A model generated the notes under the pieces. That model was not told the origin of the DNA. It saw nothing but the letters and a program-made list of their open reading frames with translations, and did not search any database. A program made the translations under genes and the position numbers. Shown in pieces: positions 1-11,330 of a stretch of DNA of 64,000 nucleotides; within the stretch, counting starts at the first letter, position 1, and the number at the start of each line of letters is the position of its first letter. Location of the stretch: positions 32,949,057-33,013,056 of the forward strand of contig JANCRA010000008.1 of the NCBI GenBank assembly GCA_024362935.1, given 5' to 3'. Origin of the DNA: Setophaga petechia (Eukaryota; Chordata; Aves; Passeriformes; Parulidae).

Positions 1-814
1 TACCCATAAATATATATCATTGCTTACCTTTTTAATATATACAGGGCATTGCATGCCCCAACAGAAAATAATCAGATTTTTTTTTATAAGTTAGCCACAG
101 CCATTATTAGATCATGAATGCCTAATAAGTAGAAGTAGAAGATATAATTAATGGACAGTTTTCATATCGTTTCTCCTTTTGAAGGAGGAGAAAGAGGTGG
201 CTTTTACCTGCTTTTCTTTCCACTCTTGAGCTGCAGCATCTATCCTGTCCTCTGTGTTTCTCCACACTTTTCTTTATGATTTCTTTCCCTTTCTTGTTTG
301 AGGCTAAATGCTGGTAAAAGAGCACCACACAAGGCAGTGCAATTTGTCTGGTGCAGTGCTATCAAAATCCCTCTCTTCCTTTAGAAAGAGCCAAGAAATA
401 GCCTTTTCTTCACTGTTTGATGCTAATGCACATACTTGCTCTCCCTGTGGCCAAGCATCTGGACTGCCTCCCTTGCTCTCTGTGGGGGATGCCCCCTTTC
501 TCGGTCCCCCCATTTTTTTGTGATACCTGCCTTGTCCATGCCCTCTCAGATGGCCAAACCTCCTGGTGCCCTTTCCAGGCCTCTGGGGTGTGAGTGCCCA
601 AAGGCTTGTGACAGAAGCTCATGTTCCAGGCAGGGTGACCAGCCCAGCCATTTCCCAAAGCTCCCAGCCCTGTATCCCTCTGTGAGCCCTTGGAGCCTTT
701 CTGGAGAGGACGTGCCTGGCAGCACCCCGGGGCAGCCCACGACATGGACACGGCTGTGATCTATGGAAACGTGTGCAAGATCTGTATAAATAAGGCAGAT
801 TCCCCCCTCCACCC

Positions 815-872
815 CCCTCCTTCTCCTCCTCCTCCTCCTCCTCCTGCTCCTCCTCCTCCTCCTCTCCTCTCT
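815..872 (+). repeat. (TCC)n pyrimidine-rich microsatellite
   Basis: CTC/TCC triplets with one CTG interruption run into a CTCTCTC stretch. The preceding bases from about 800 are also C/T-rich. The whole forms a pyrimidine tract on the plus strand. Confidence 0.9.
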
Positions 873-879
873 CTCAGCA

Positions 880-1260
880 CTGATTAATGTGTTGAATGAA
901 ACCTTTAAATGTTTGATTTCAAAGCAGAGGGATTTTTCCCCCCTTCTTTCCGCCTATCTGTAAAGAAGGAAAAAAAAATTCCGCGATCATGTGGGAAATG
1001 TTGATTTTAATGGAAAAATTGCATTGTGCTGACTTTCATAGAGTAGAAAATCCACAGAGTGAGACTTCAGGCTTGGCACCTGCTCCAGAACCTTCCTGAT
1101 GAAGCAAAGGTTGTCTTCATTAAGAGCATTAATATTCATGCAGCATGGTAATTTTGACACAGAAAAGGTCTCTGTAACCTTTTCTTGTGTGAGAATTTTT
1201 TACTTCTCAAGGAAATTACAGTCCAGCAATGACTTAATTAATGCTGGGTTTCTTCAGCGG
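880..1260. promoter_or_regulatory. Candidate conserved non-coding element
   Basis: Repeat-free and AT-rich, with ATTAAT sites near 884 and 1127, a CpG-containing TTCCGCGATCATGTGGGAA, and ATTAATATTCATGCAG. It follows directly after the (TCC)n tract. Conservation was not tested, so this is judged by sequence texture only. Confidence 0.25.
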
Positions 1261-4200
1261 ATTTTGAAGAGCTGTCAGTTTGGGCTTGCAGTAGCTGTCA
1301 AGCAGGGAGAGGGCTCTGGCTAGGTAGATTGAAGGGAAGGAGGGAAGACACCCGAGCCCCCAGCACAGATCTTTGTGGCTGGGGTGGAGTAATGGGGGGG
1401 AGGTTTGGGGGTGCACACACCTCCCACATTAGTTTTAATTTACCAACCTGCTTTCCCCACTACTGGGTCACTTATTACTGGTTTAAAGGACACAACTTGA
1501 GTTAGTCCTTCATTTCTTACTCAGCTTATTTGTTATTTGTATCGTTATTACTACTGCTTTATAAAATTCATTTTGCTCTCCTCCTCCTCTGGAAGTTCTC
1601 AGGAGAAACCCCCTTTGGATATTGCACAGCCACTGTTGCAAGTGCAGGGAAGAAAGAGAGAAGCCTCTTTCTGCTTTTAACAAAATATTTATATATGTGC
1701 ATATACATACGTAATCAGATAAAAATACTCTAAAGAAATGAGACGTGCTGCCAAAGAGGAGCAGCGGCAAGAGGTATTTTTTTTTTTAAATCAAAGTTTA
1801 CATTCTTCCCCAGTGATGTCAGTCATGTTTGCAGACAGGGCACTTTGCACAGAGGAGAAGGAGGGAGCTTCTGCTTTCTCCTTCTTTTCCTTCGTTTGAA
1901 TTTTTTGAGTATGTTTTCGAGACATCCTTTTAGGATCTCTCTTTCCCTGACACTGTTTTGTTTTTCTTTTTCCAGATTGCTCTGATGTGTCCTGTCAGCT
2001 TTCCCAGATCCAGGACTTCTCTCAGTGCAGTACTTTTCTTTCTCCAGTCCCCTCTGCTTATCCCTCCCTGCCACAGCACAGTGCACCACCAGGGAGCTGC
2101 ACCACAGCCTCCTCCTCCCCACTGAACAAGATGCAGGGGACTTCGGCAACAAGACCTTGAAGGCAAATGCAACTCAACACTCCAGCTGCAAATCCCCCTC
2201 CACCCTCAAAGAGCTTTGAGAAGGAATCGAAGCTTTGCTTCTGTACCAAAAACATTCAAAATAATCCTGCTTTCTTTGGTAGCTGTATTCAAAGTATGTG
2301 TCTTTCCCCTGGAAATTAGAGAGCCTAAGGCAAGGCTCTCTTAGTTTTCAAAATCTGGATGAAAGACCCTCCCTCTCAGTGCCAGGAAATGCAAGGGATT
2401 TTTGATTATTCTCTAGTCTAAATGAGGCAGCAGTGTTAGGCCAGCACTTTGTTTAAAGGTGATGCAGAAGGCTAAAATGAGCATTTAAATAACGACCTTG
2501 AGGTATGAGCATTTTGAATATTTTAAGAAGGGAGACTGCATATGACATTCATTTCAGCCAGCTGTAGCCCTTTATTTTTTATTTCTTGTGTTGTCAGAAG
2601 TGAAATTCAGAAATGAAATCCCAATGACGTGCTGGTCCAAATTTCTGTTTCAGATGTTAGCAACTTGCAACCCAAAGACAAGCTGCAAGTAAGGGAAACC
2701 AAGGCTAATTGTACAACGATGTGCTGATTGACATGTATAACAAATCTGAAGGACATTTTGCTGGAAAATATACATTTTACTATGTGTGCATGTGGGTAAG
2801 TATATAGGCATTTTTAAATAACTTGCACATTCTCCTCCATTCATTTTACCTATTTTTTAGCCACTGATCATTTGGTATGGACAGTCCTAGCATGTAGGAC
2901 TAACAGGGCTACAAACCAGAGGAAACTGATACCTGAAGAAAAGCCCAGAGAAAGTGAGCAAGAAAAGGAAAACCTGTGTGTTCTGTGGACACCTGGACTC
3001 TAAATCTCTAAGGAGTTCTTCACCACCCCTCAACAGTGCTAAAAAGGGAGATGCTGGTGAAATATAACTGGTTTGGGCAACAAATAGAGCGTTATACATT
3101 GGGTAAAGTGATTGGATGGTCAATAGGGTGAAGAAAGTACCTGAGTGCCAGTCAGGGTTTGGTCTCTTTCTAGGTTTTGGCCTCTTTCAGGTTTGCTTTC
3201 ATAAGACAACACCTTCCTCCACCCTGCCTGCCTGGTGCTGTCTGGAAGCACTCAGCTGCCTTACCTGGGCTAATCCACTTGTTTCAGGGGTTACACCTAC
3301 TTATTCTCTCTGTTGGTTCACCTTTTAATATAGTAATAATTCACATGTTTTGCCAAGAACTAATCAGCATTTTTCCTAAGGATGATCTCACAACACTATA
3401 ATCCAAGTGAAGAGACGGCAGCAGCCAACGGGGCCTAGGGATCAGGATCAACTGCTGAAAATGTCTCAAATGAAAAACATATCTGGTCCCATCCACAGCC
3501 AAATTATGACTGCTTCCAATTTGTCATTCCTCACCAAAAGCCATGCACCTCCAGAAGGATCCCTCTTTTGCTGAGGAACAGTGGTTTCTTGCATAATGTG
3601 GTTTCAGTAATAAACCATTTGATCCAGTGGAGCATCCAGTTCCACTTCACAAACCTCTCCAAGTTGCCTTTCCCATACTAGAGAAAAGAGACAAGAACAT
3701 TTTCCTGATCAAAACATGACCTCTTTTCAGGTACTGAAGCTATGCTGGAGTAAAATGTGGTTTTATTTATGCGCACAGGCTAGAAGGATTGCTGCAAAGG
3801 GAATTTTCTAGTCCAGGGGACAAATAATAGGAGTTGTATTTCTTATCATCACAGCAAATGAAATAAATACCCAATATTTCTTCCGCCTAACAAAGTAAGT
3901 AATTAGCAGTGCCATAGTCAAGGGAACATGCAGGTAAATGGAGCAATAATTGGGGTGATACAACATTTGCCCACTTCTCAGATGAGGGATAAGGAGCAGG
4001 TCAGAAGTGAACCCGCATTTTATTTACTGCCACACCACTGGTAATTAGACAGCTTGCCATAATGGATTAGCAGCAAGCAGTGACACCCCTTATCCCTGGC
4101 AGACAGAGCAGTGTGTGCCACAGAAGAAGCTGTTAAAGGCCAAGAAATACAAGTGTGTAAAAGATAAGAATAGCAAGTGCCCTCCCCATGTCAGGCTGAC

Positions 4201-5030
4201 TGGGAGTTGAAAGCAAGCAAGAAAGTCAATCTTAAAATATGCCAGTTAATTTTAATGACATTGAAATTTTACTGACAAGTCTGAAGTATTTTAAGTAATG
4301 TCAGAATTATCTTACTTGGGAGAAAACTGAATTTTTATGATCTTTTTTTTATGTATAAGCTGCATTACTGTTTTATGAGGGAAGCCTGTCAATTTGCCTG
4401 CTTTGAACAAAACACCTCTGCAGAGATGTACCCATTGCACTACATATTCTGCTCCATCACCAGTGGCAGAGGGTATGTTGGGAAGGATCCGCATGGGCTG
4501 CGCTCACGGCTGTGCTGTCTGCTGCCAGCCTGGAGCCAGGCTGATCGACAGCAGCTCCCAAACCCTGGGGCAATCCCTCCCAAGGCACGGTGCCTTTGAT
4601 GGAGCCCTGCTCTGCCAGCACTGCCATTTCCCCAGTGAGAGCCTGGCCTTGCACAGGGATGCTCTCTCACCACGGCAGCGTGAGCATCGCTACGAGGAGT
4701 ATGGAGCCTTGCATCATCCCAGGTAAATGAGAGAAGGCCTTGGCTTGTTCACTTGATTGACTGATTGATGATCCTCCAGCCAGGTTATAAATCTTCACTC
4801 ACCTCTGTGTCTTTCTCTGAACTGAGCACCAAGGAAATACCGACCTCTCCTCCCTGTGATGCACAGGGACTTGGGTGCTTCCCAGCCCATGCATCCACCC
4901 AGCCTCTTCAGGGAGAAAAGAGGGGTCATAGGATTTAATAGTCCACCATGCAGCACTATTGGGATTTTAATACCATTTGGTTGACATCAGCGCTGGTTTT
5001 ATTCCTGAGCAGCCATCCAGTTAATTCATT

Positions 5031-5075
5031 AACACACACACACATATACACGCAGACACACACACACACACACAG
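5031..5075. repeat. (CA)n microsatellite, interrupted
   Basis: Two AC runs (5031-5044 and 5056-5074) are separated by a short ATATACACGCAG segment. This is an ordinary dinucleotide microsatellite. Confidence 0.9.
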
Positions 5076-7880
5076 AGATGCACACAAGTACCTAGGTGCA
5101 CATCCCAACCCTGCAGAAGCAAGATCTAATTCAGCAAGAAATGAAACCCAAAGTGGTCCTCAGAGCTGGGATATTCCCTCCTGGGGTCTTGGAGCCTGTG
5201 GTCTTTTTCTTAGACCAGCAGCATAGTCTTTACATTTTCTCCAGATGCTTTCTACCAACCCGTCTTGCTCACATTATTTTTTCTGGCCCCATCTGAGAGT
5301 CCCTGCTACCCTGCTCTGCAGTCTAGTTACTGCAAGTGACTGAGCAATACTTGCTGCTTCCCACTTTGTCTTTCCCCACATTATGAAGGCGCCTCTCCTG
5401 TGCAGTGTTCAGCCCCCAGCAGCCCCTGGTCACCCATGTCAGGCCACGGCCTGATCTGGTGGTTTAACCTTCTGGCAATGACTGTAGGATGTAATCTGGT
5501 GGTTTTAACAGTAACCCATCCTCCATTAAAAGGTTATAGCCTTTGAAAATGGTCTCTATAGACCCTGCTGTGTTCATCCCTACAAAGTTCAATGCTTTTT
5601 CCAATGTGCAAAGCCCATCATGGAAATTCTTCCCCTCCTCCTCTCCCCTCACTCCTGTCTGCCACATGATAGCCAACATGACTCCCAACTTGGGGAGGCA
5701 TTCAGCAGGGCCCCATGCTCTAGCTGGCAAAAACCCCTTCCTTCTGCTAGTGGGCCTCCCTCCCACCTCTATTCCCCACTGCCAATCTCTCTATCCTGCT
5801 TAATGGTATTAGAGCCATGAAATATGATTTTCTTCCAGTTGGGAATAGGAATTTTGCCATGTTTTGCTGAGAAGCACATTTAATATAAATAATTCCTACT
5901 GTTCACAGGCTCCCACTTTTATGTAAAGGTTTATGCTGAGCCCACAGCAAAGAATTTAGGAAAAGGCTATTCATTAAGACCCTTACTTGTCTGTCACCTC
6001 CAGAGATCCCCCACTGGCAGAAGAGGTCATGTAATGTCTTATTTATATCAGTCCTTATTAATTTTCTACACACCACTTTAGCACACACCTGGGTGTTTTT
6101 TCCTCATTTCTCTGTTTGTGGTGCTTTTTTGATTTTCTTCCCCACCCCAAGTCGCTTGTTCTGATCCTAGCATGAAACATCCAACCTTTTAAAGAAATCA
6201 TTCATTTTTTTAAAGGTTGAACATGTCATAGGAAGTTGGTGCACCTAATATTAAATCCCAGCTGTTTCTTTTAAAGTTCTTGAACACCGGGTAACTTGCA
6301 GAGGTGCTCAAGCACAGAGGGTCAACATGGCATGGAAAACCACAATGGAAACCTATTTTTTGAAATACATTTATGAAAGAGCTGTGTTTAAGGTTGACAT
6401 CTGCTTTGCTTAGTGGTTGCTCATTTAAGGGGTCAAAACCACAGCCAAGGAATGCTGCAATAGCCCTGTTAGGGCCTTAGAAACACAGAAATGTCCAAAA
6501 TAAGGGCTGAATCCACTTAGCTTGTGTACCTCAGCCTCGTGTTCAAAGATGATGCACAAGGTTCAGGAATGGGCTATGATGGTTCTGCTGTTTACCAGGT
6601 GCTCCCCAGGAGCTGTTCAGAGGAGTCCTCATCCCAGCACTGACACCAGCAGCTAATCAGGCACCCTAATCAGGTGGTAGAAGGCTCAAGCTCCAGTGGA
6701 ATTATTTTTACATCTCCAGCACCACGACTGCATCTGCTGCTTGGTTTCATGTGAGTTCCACAGTAGTAAATGTGTCTGTGCTGGAGCCCAGGCCTCAGCA
6801 ATCAGCCTCATGAGTGAAGCAAGAGTGCAAACAGAAGAAGAAAACACTACAGAAGGACAAAAAAAATAAAGTAGCAAAGTGACCCACTTTGGCCAGAAGT
6901 GCTCTTTGTGATCTCACAGAGCTGGCAGCAGTGGGGAGGCCACTAGGAAGAGTCACCTGGAAAATGCACATCCTGCATGCCTGGCTCTGGTTTGGAGGTA
7001 CTGCTGAAAAATGAATTTCCCCTTCCCAGCTCAGCTTCAAGCCCAAACCTGACCCTAGCAGAGCAGTTTAATGACCTGGCATGCTTGGCTTTAGCAACCA
7101 GAACTCCTCATGGTTTGGAAATGTCACACCCTAAAAGGCCTTTCCTGAGAACTGGGGAACAAAACCGAGTACCTCTGTCACCAAACACAGGTATGTGCTC
7201 AGGTTTAAAGGTGTCCACTGACACACGACAAATCAGGACTTCTTTTTAAGAAGTCACAAAAAAGAATGTAGCAGACCACTCTTAGCATGTGGGTGGGTGG
7301 GTGCACAGGCTCAAAACAGGCAAAAGAGAGCCAGCAATGGTGGGTGGTGGGTGAGAGCTGAAAGCTCAGCCTAAGGAGCCTAAGCAACAGCAAGAGAAAG
7401 ATGGGAGTGAGAAGGAAAGTGGAAGTAAGGAGAGCTCTGAATATCTCAAGAAGAAACAGCTCAAAGGACAGGACATTTTGACAGACTTGGAGACTTACAG
7501 ACCATGTGCAGAAGGGATTTCAAAAATTAGCTGGTAATTTTGGGTGCCATATGGAAGAGCTGACACAGTGAGACACCTTCAAGTTGTTTGACTGTTTCAT
7601 TTTTGGAAAATGAGACATCCACGAGTTCTCTCAGGTTTAACCTGCATAACCTCTGACCAAACTTCTAGCACCAGACCCAGACCAATGCTGATCTCCTGGA
7701 GTATTTTCCTTATTTCTGAATCAAGTGGCTTGAGACTGAGCTGTGGTTGCAGTGGTCTGTACCTCCACACAGCACCCAGCCAGGCCCCACATGGACACAT
7801 GGATGCTCCTGCAGCCCTTGTCCTTGGTCTCCAGGTGTCAAAAGGCAGTGCAGGCAGGTCAGGCTTTAGCAGTGCCCCAC

Positions 7881-7950
7881 TGATGCAGAGGACAGATGCC
7901 TCAAAGAGCAAGAGATAAAAGTTGTCCCCCATTACAACAGCTCTCACAGA
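7881..7950. repeat. Dispersed repeat, copy A
   Basis: This stretch, containing GAGATAAAAGTTGTCCCCCA, is nearly repeated in the same orientation at 10065-10130, with only a few mismatches and one three-base gap. Read on the minus strand, both copies start near CTCT..TGTAATGGGGGACAACTTTTATCTC. Two similar copies 2.2 kb apart indicate a mobile-element family, possibly part of an LTR. I cannot name it. Confidence 0.6.
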
Positions 7951-9074
7951 GCTATTCCTTGTTTATTCACTTCTAATTTTCCCTTCACGGCCCTGTTAAG
8001 AACACCCTGAGTCCCCCAGAAATTTCTATCAGAATGGCCCGTGCAGCAGTGAAGACAAATCAGCCTCCAAAGATCAGCCCCTGCAGAAGCTGTGCTGCCC
8101 TGTGGCCTGGCAGGGCCTGCAAAAGCTGCAAGATTAATTTTTAAAAAATTTAACCATGCTTAACCCTTGAGCTTGGGCTACTTTCAGCTGCCCCAAAATG
8201 ATTGATAAAAGCTCTGCATGGTATCACTAATCTCAGGGGCAGTGCAGGCTGTTTGGGTTCCCATGTGCACATATGGAAGAGCTTTGGAGTGTCAGATCCA
8301 ATACTCAATTGCTGTATCAGCAAAGGTGCAGTGAAATTCACTTTACTGCTCCTTGAATATGTTATGTTTAAGATTGCCCAGAAGAGGACTCAAGTCTCAG
8401 GGCCATTATTTGGTTAAAGACTTGGAGAAGTAATTTTCCCGCTTGTGCTATTAAGCATGTGGTTTTCCTTATTTTGAGATCTCACTTTGCCTGGGTATAT
8501 ACATCCATATATCTCACAATGCATGTATGGAAACCATACACAATAACAAAATAGCCTTATGTACTGTTAGGGCTGGTTTTAAAATTTACGGGGTACAAAC
8601 TCTCTCTTTTTTGGGTTTTTTTTTCTTTTTTTTTTTCCTGAAAAGAAAAATTCTAAACCAGTTCCATATAGTTAATGTACTGTTTGGCCTTCCATTAAAA
8701 AGATACTATTAAACCAGTCCCAAAAACACTAGCAAGTGAGTAAATGTTTAAACCACAAATCTCTCTCAAGTCCTATGGGAAGGAAGGGGGTGGGGGACTC
8801 TACCAGTTCCAAAATGGCAAGATCATATATCAGAGGTGAATAATAATGTGCAAAAATATATGCTTCAATGAGTAACACAAACTAGGAGGGGTAGGAGAGA
8901 AAGGACTTTAAGGGATGAAAAATCTTAATGCCAGTTAAGATGGAGATTCTGAGAGTGTAGGTCTTGTAATGGAGTGGAAATAGAGAGAGAGAAATAAAAA
9001 AAAAGGAGAGAGGAAGAGAGAGAGGAAGAGAGGAGAAAAATAAGATGAGGAAGAGGAACAAGAAGAAATAAAGC

Positions 9075-9183
9075 AAAAAGGAAGGAAGGAAGGAAGGAAG
9101 GAAGGAAGGAAGGAAGGAAGGAAGGAAGGAAGGAAGGAAGGAAGGAAGGAAGGAAGGAAGGAAGGAAGGAAGGAAGGAAGAAA

Positions 9184-9263
<80 letters not shown>

Positions 9264-9272
9264 AAAGAGAAA
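9075..9272 (+). repeat. (GGAA)n followed by (GAAA)n purine tract
   Basis: About 25 units of GGAA (9080-9180) pass directly into about 20 units of GAAA (9185-9264). There is no pyrimidine on the plus strand for 198 bases. Purine-rich satellites extend the block from about 8980 to 9311. On the other strand this produces the low-complexity frames made only of Phe, Leu, Pro and Ser, which are not genes. Confidence 0.95.
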
Positions 9273-9639
9273 TGGAAAAAGAGGAAGAGAAAAAAGAAAG
9301 AAAGAAGGGAGCAAAAGAGCAGGATGACACCCCCCTGGCTGTAGCAATGCAAATGAGGCCTCACTGAACTGGAGTGCACAAAGCACAACTGTATATTCCG
9401 TACACGAGACAGTTAAAAATTTGAACATAAGGTAGCATTTCCTTTATCATATCCCATAAAAATAGCAATTTGCTAAAGCCCTTGTAGCACAGTATGGAAG
9501 GTGGTGTATTTTACTGATAATGTAGAGATGACAGATAGTCCTATACTAGGAGGTTTCAATGGTGTCTTGCTGTATAGCATAATAAATTGTGAGGAGCAAA
9601 GACAGAGGACAGTGCAGGCAGGCACTGCTCCACCTCCAG

Positions 9640-9860
9640 TAGCCAAATAATTCAGCCCCGGCTCAGTAATTATGCTGTGTGAAAATATGGGATTAATTAG
9701 ACTGGTACACTAACACACTGTAGTCTCATTAAAGGCTGAACAGCATTTTCATAGATACTGCCACTTGAACAGGGCTGCTGCTAATGTGAAAAGACAAAGT
9801 CTCTTCTTTTCACACTCCTTGCTTATTATCTTACTTAAGGCCACTTAAGCAAAGTTCCAA
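9640..9860. promoter_or_regulatory. Candidate conserved non-coding element
   Basis: Contains TAATTA at 9667-9672 and GGGATTAATTAG at 9689-9700, a homeodomain-type site next to a bicoid-like GGATTA, in a repeat-free block. Enhancer function is inferred. Confidence 0.3.
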
Positions 9861-10064
9861 AGGCAGCCTGGCAGAAAGCTCTTTGTGGGATTTATTTTGT
9901 TATTTTACCTGCATGCCAAGGAAACAGAGTCGGGGGGGAGTGGGAGTGGGGAAGGGAAATGCTAACATTACCAATAATTGCAAATTCCCCGTTGTAACAA
10001 CCAGAGTTTATCTACTCCTTCCTCCTTTTTTAATTTTTATCTCACTCTTTTGGGTCGAGGGGGA

Positions 10065-10130
10065 TGATGTAGGGGACAGATGTCTCAAAGAGATAGAGAT
10101 AAAAGTTGTCCCCCATTACAGCTCTCAGCT
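10065..10130. repeat. Dispersed repeat, copy B
   Basis: This is the second copy of the element at 7881-7950, sharing GATAAAAGTTGTCCCCCATT. Similarity fades on both sides, so each copy is a fragment or the shared part is one short module. Beyond the shared core this copy continues into a GC-rich segment up to about 10240 that copy A lacks. Confidence 0.6.
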
Positions 10131-10759
10131 GTTTGGTTTCAGTTTCAGGGGTCAGCCTCTCTGAGGGATTTGCCCAGTCTGACAGGGGAGCAGGAGCCCC
10201 ATGCCAGGGCTGCATCCCGATGGACAAGTGCTGGGGTAAGGCCTGTGTCTTTTGAACTGAGAAGTGATTAGCAAGCCAGAAGACACAATTTATGCTAAAT
10301 ATTTTTCATAATCTGTTATCTGAACAGAAAAACTTCCTTCCTCCCAGTTACTCCAAGCCACTGAAAAGGTCTCAGTCACCCAGAAAGTGCAAATGTTGCC
10401 ACACTCGTAATTATGAATCTGTGATAATTCTCCAACCCAGCACCTGGGAGAAATTTGATTTTGGAAGGGAAGGACATCTGTAACACAGCCTCTGTTAAAC
10501 AAGCAGATGTCCTCTGTCAGCTCCCCATGCTGCCCACACCCTGTGGGTCAGCACAGTGTCCCCAGGCTCCCTACTCCAGTGGCTTCAGCCTGCTGAGGGA
10601 CACCTGGGAATGCTAGCTGCAGCTGGAGGGAGGTGGGAATCAGGGCTGGCATTATCCAGAGGCTCCCGCTGGGGAGTGGGCTCGGTCCTCGTGTGCTTTA
10701 ATTCTGGGTAAGTGCTGGGGAGAGAGCCCGCTGCACGGGAGGCAGCCTGCCACAGGGGT

Positions 10760-11330
10760 GTTAATACATAAAGCTTGTCCTTTAAAATTAACAGGCCTCT
10801 GTAAAGACCTGCTTCACCCTGCTCTCAGGAGAGCTATTAGAGCAGAGAGAGACTTTGCCACATACATGGGAAGGAAGCAAGGGGGGAGAGAGGCAGGAGA
10901 GGAGCCCAGCATATCCTGATGACAGACAATAATAGAGGTATCTGTGCAGAAATACTGTGGGCTTGGAGATGCCTTTGAAATTGGCAACGGTAATATTCCA
11001 GTCGGAGAAAGAGCTGATGTTGAATAGACTGAAACCTGCTTTGTGGCTTAACAAAAGTGGGCAATAGAGAGAGGCTGACATGAAACAAGTCAGTTTGCAG
11101 CAGGCTCTAAGGTTAGCATCATTAGCAAAGGAGAGAAATTATTAGCAGTAAAAAGTGAGACATTAAAAAGAGATTTAAAAGGAGAGCTAGAGGGAGCTAG
11201 GGGATGGGGGGTGCTTTATTTGTACCTGAGGAAAATAAAAGAGATTCTACCCAGACACATTTGAATACTCTCTGCTGCCTTTGCACACAGAAGTTTTATG
11301 AATATTTACCTTTCACATGGTTTGGGGAAG
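10760..11330. promoter_or_regulatory. Candidate conserved non-coding element
   Basis: A repeat-free block containing TTAAAATTAACAGG, a CpG-bearing GGCAACGGTAATATTCC and AAATTATTAGCAGT. Open frames here are shadow frames without domains. The call rests on texture and motif content. Confidence 0.25.

Larger units (their letters stand above)
1..7880. other. Intergenic DNA, no gene supported
   Basis: Apart from the (TCC)n tract, the (CA)n repeat and the CNE-like block at 880-1260, this stretch holds only short frames without domains or splice context. Homeodomain-like sites recur at about 3895-4080. At 4722/4723 a strong donor (CCCAG then GTAAATGAG) follows an open frame, discussed as a finding. 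Nothing else is called. Confidence 0.5.

Noticed and set aside
8882..9428. Three overlapping minus-strand frames of 131-168 codons
   Set aside because: They are translations of the GGAA/GAAA microsatellite (FLPS and FLSF repeats), not proteins.
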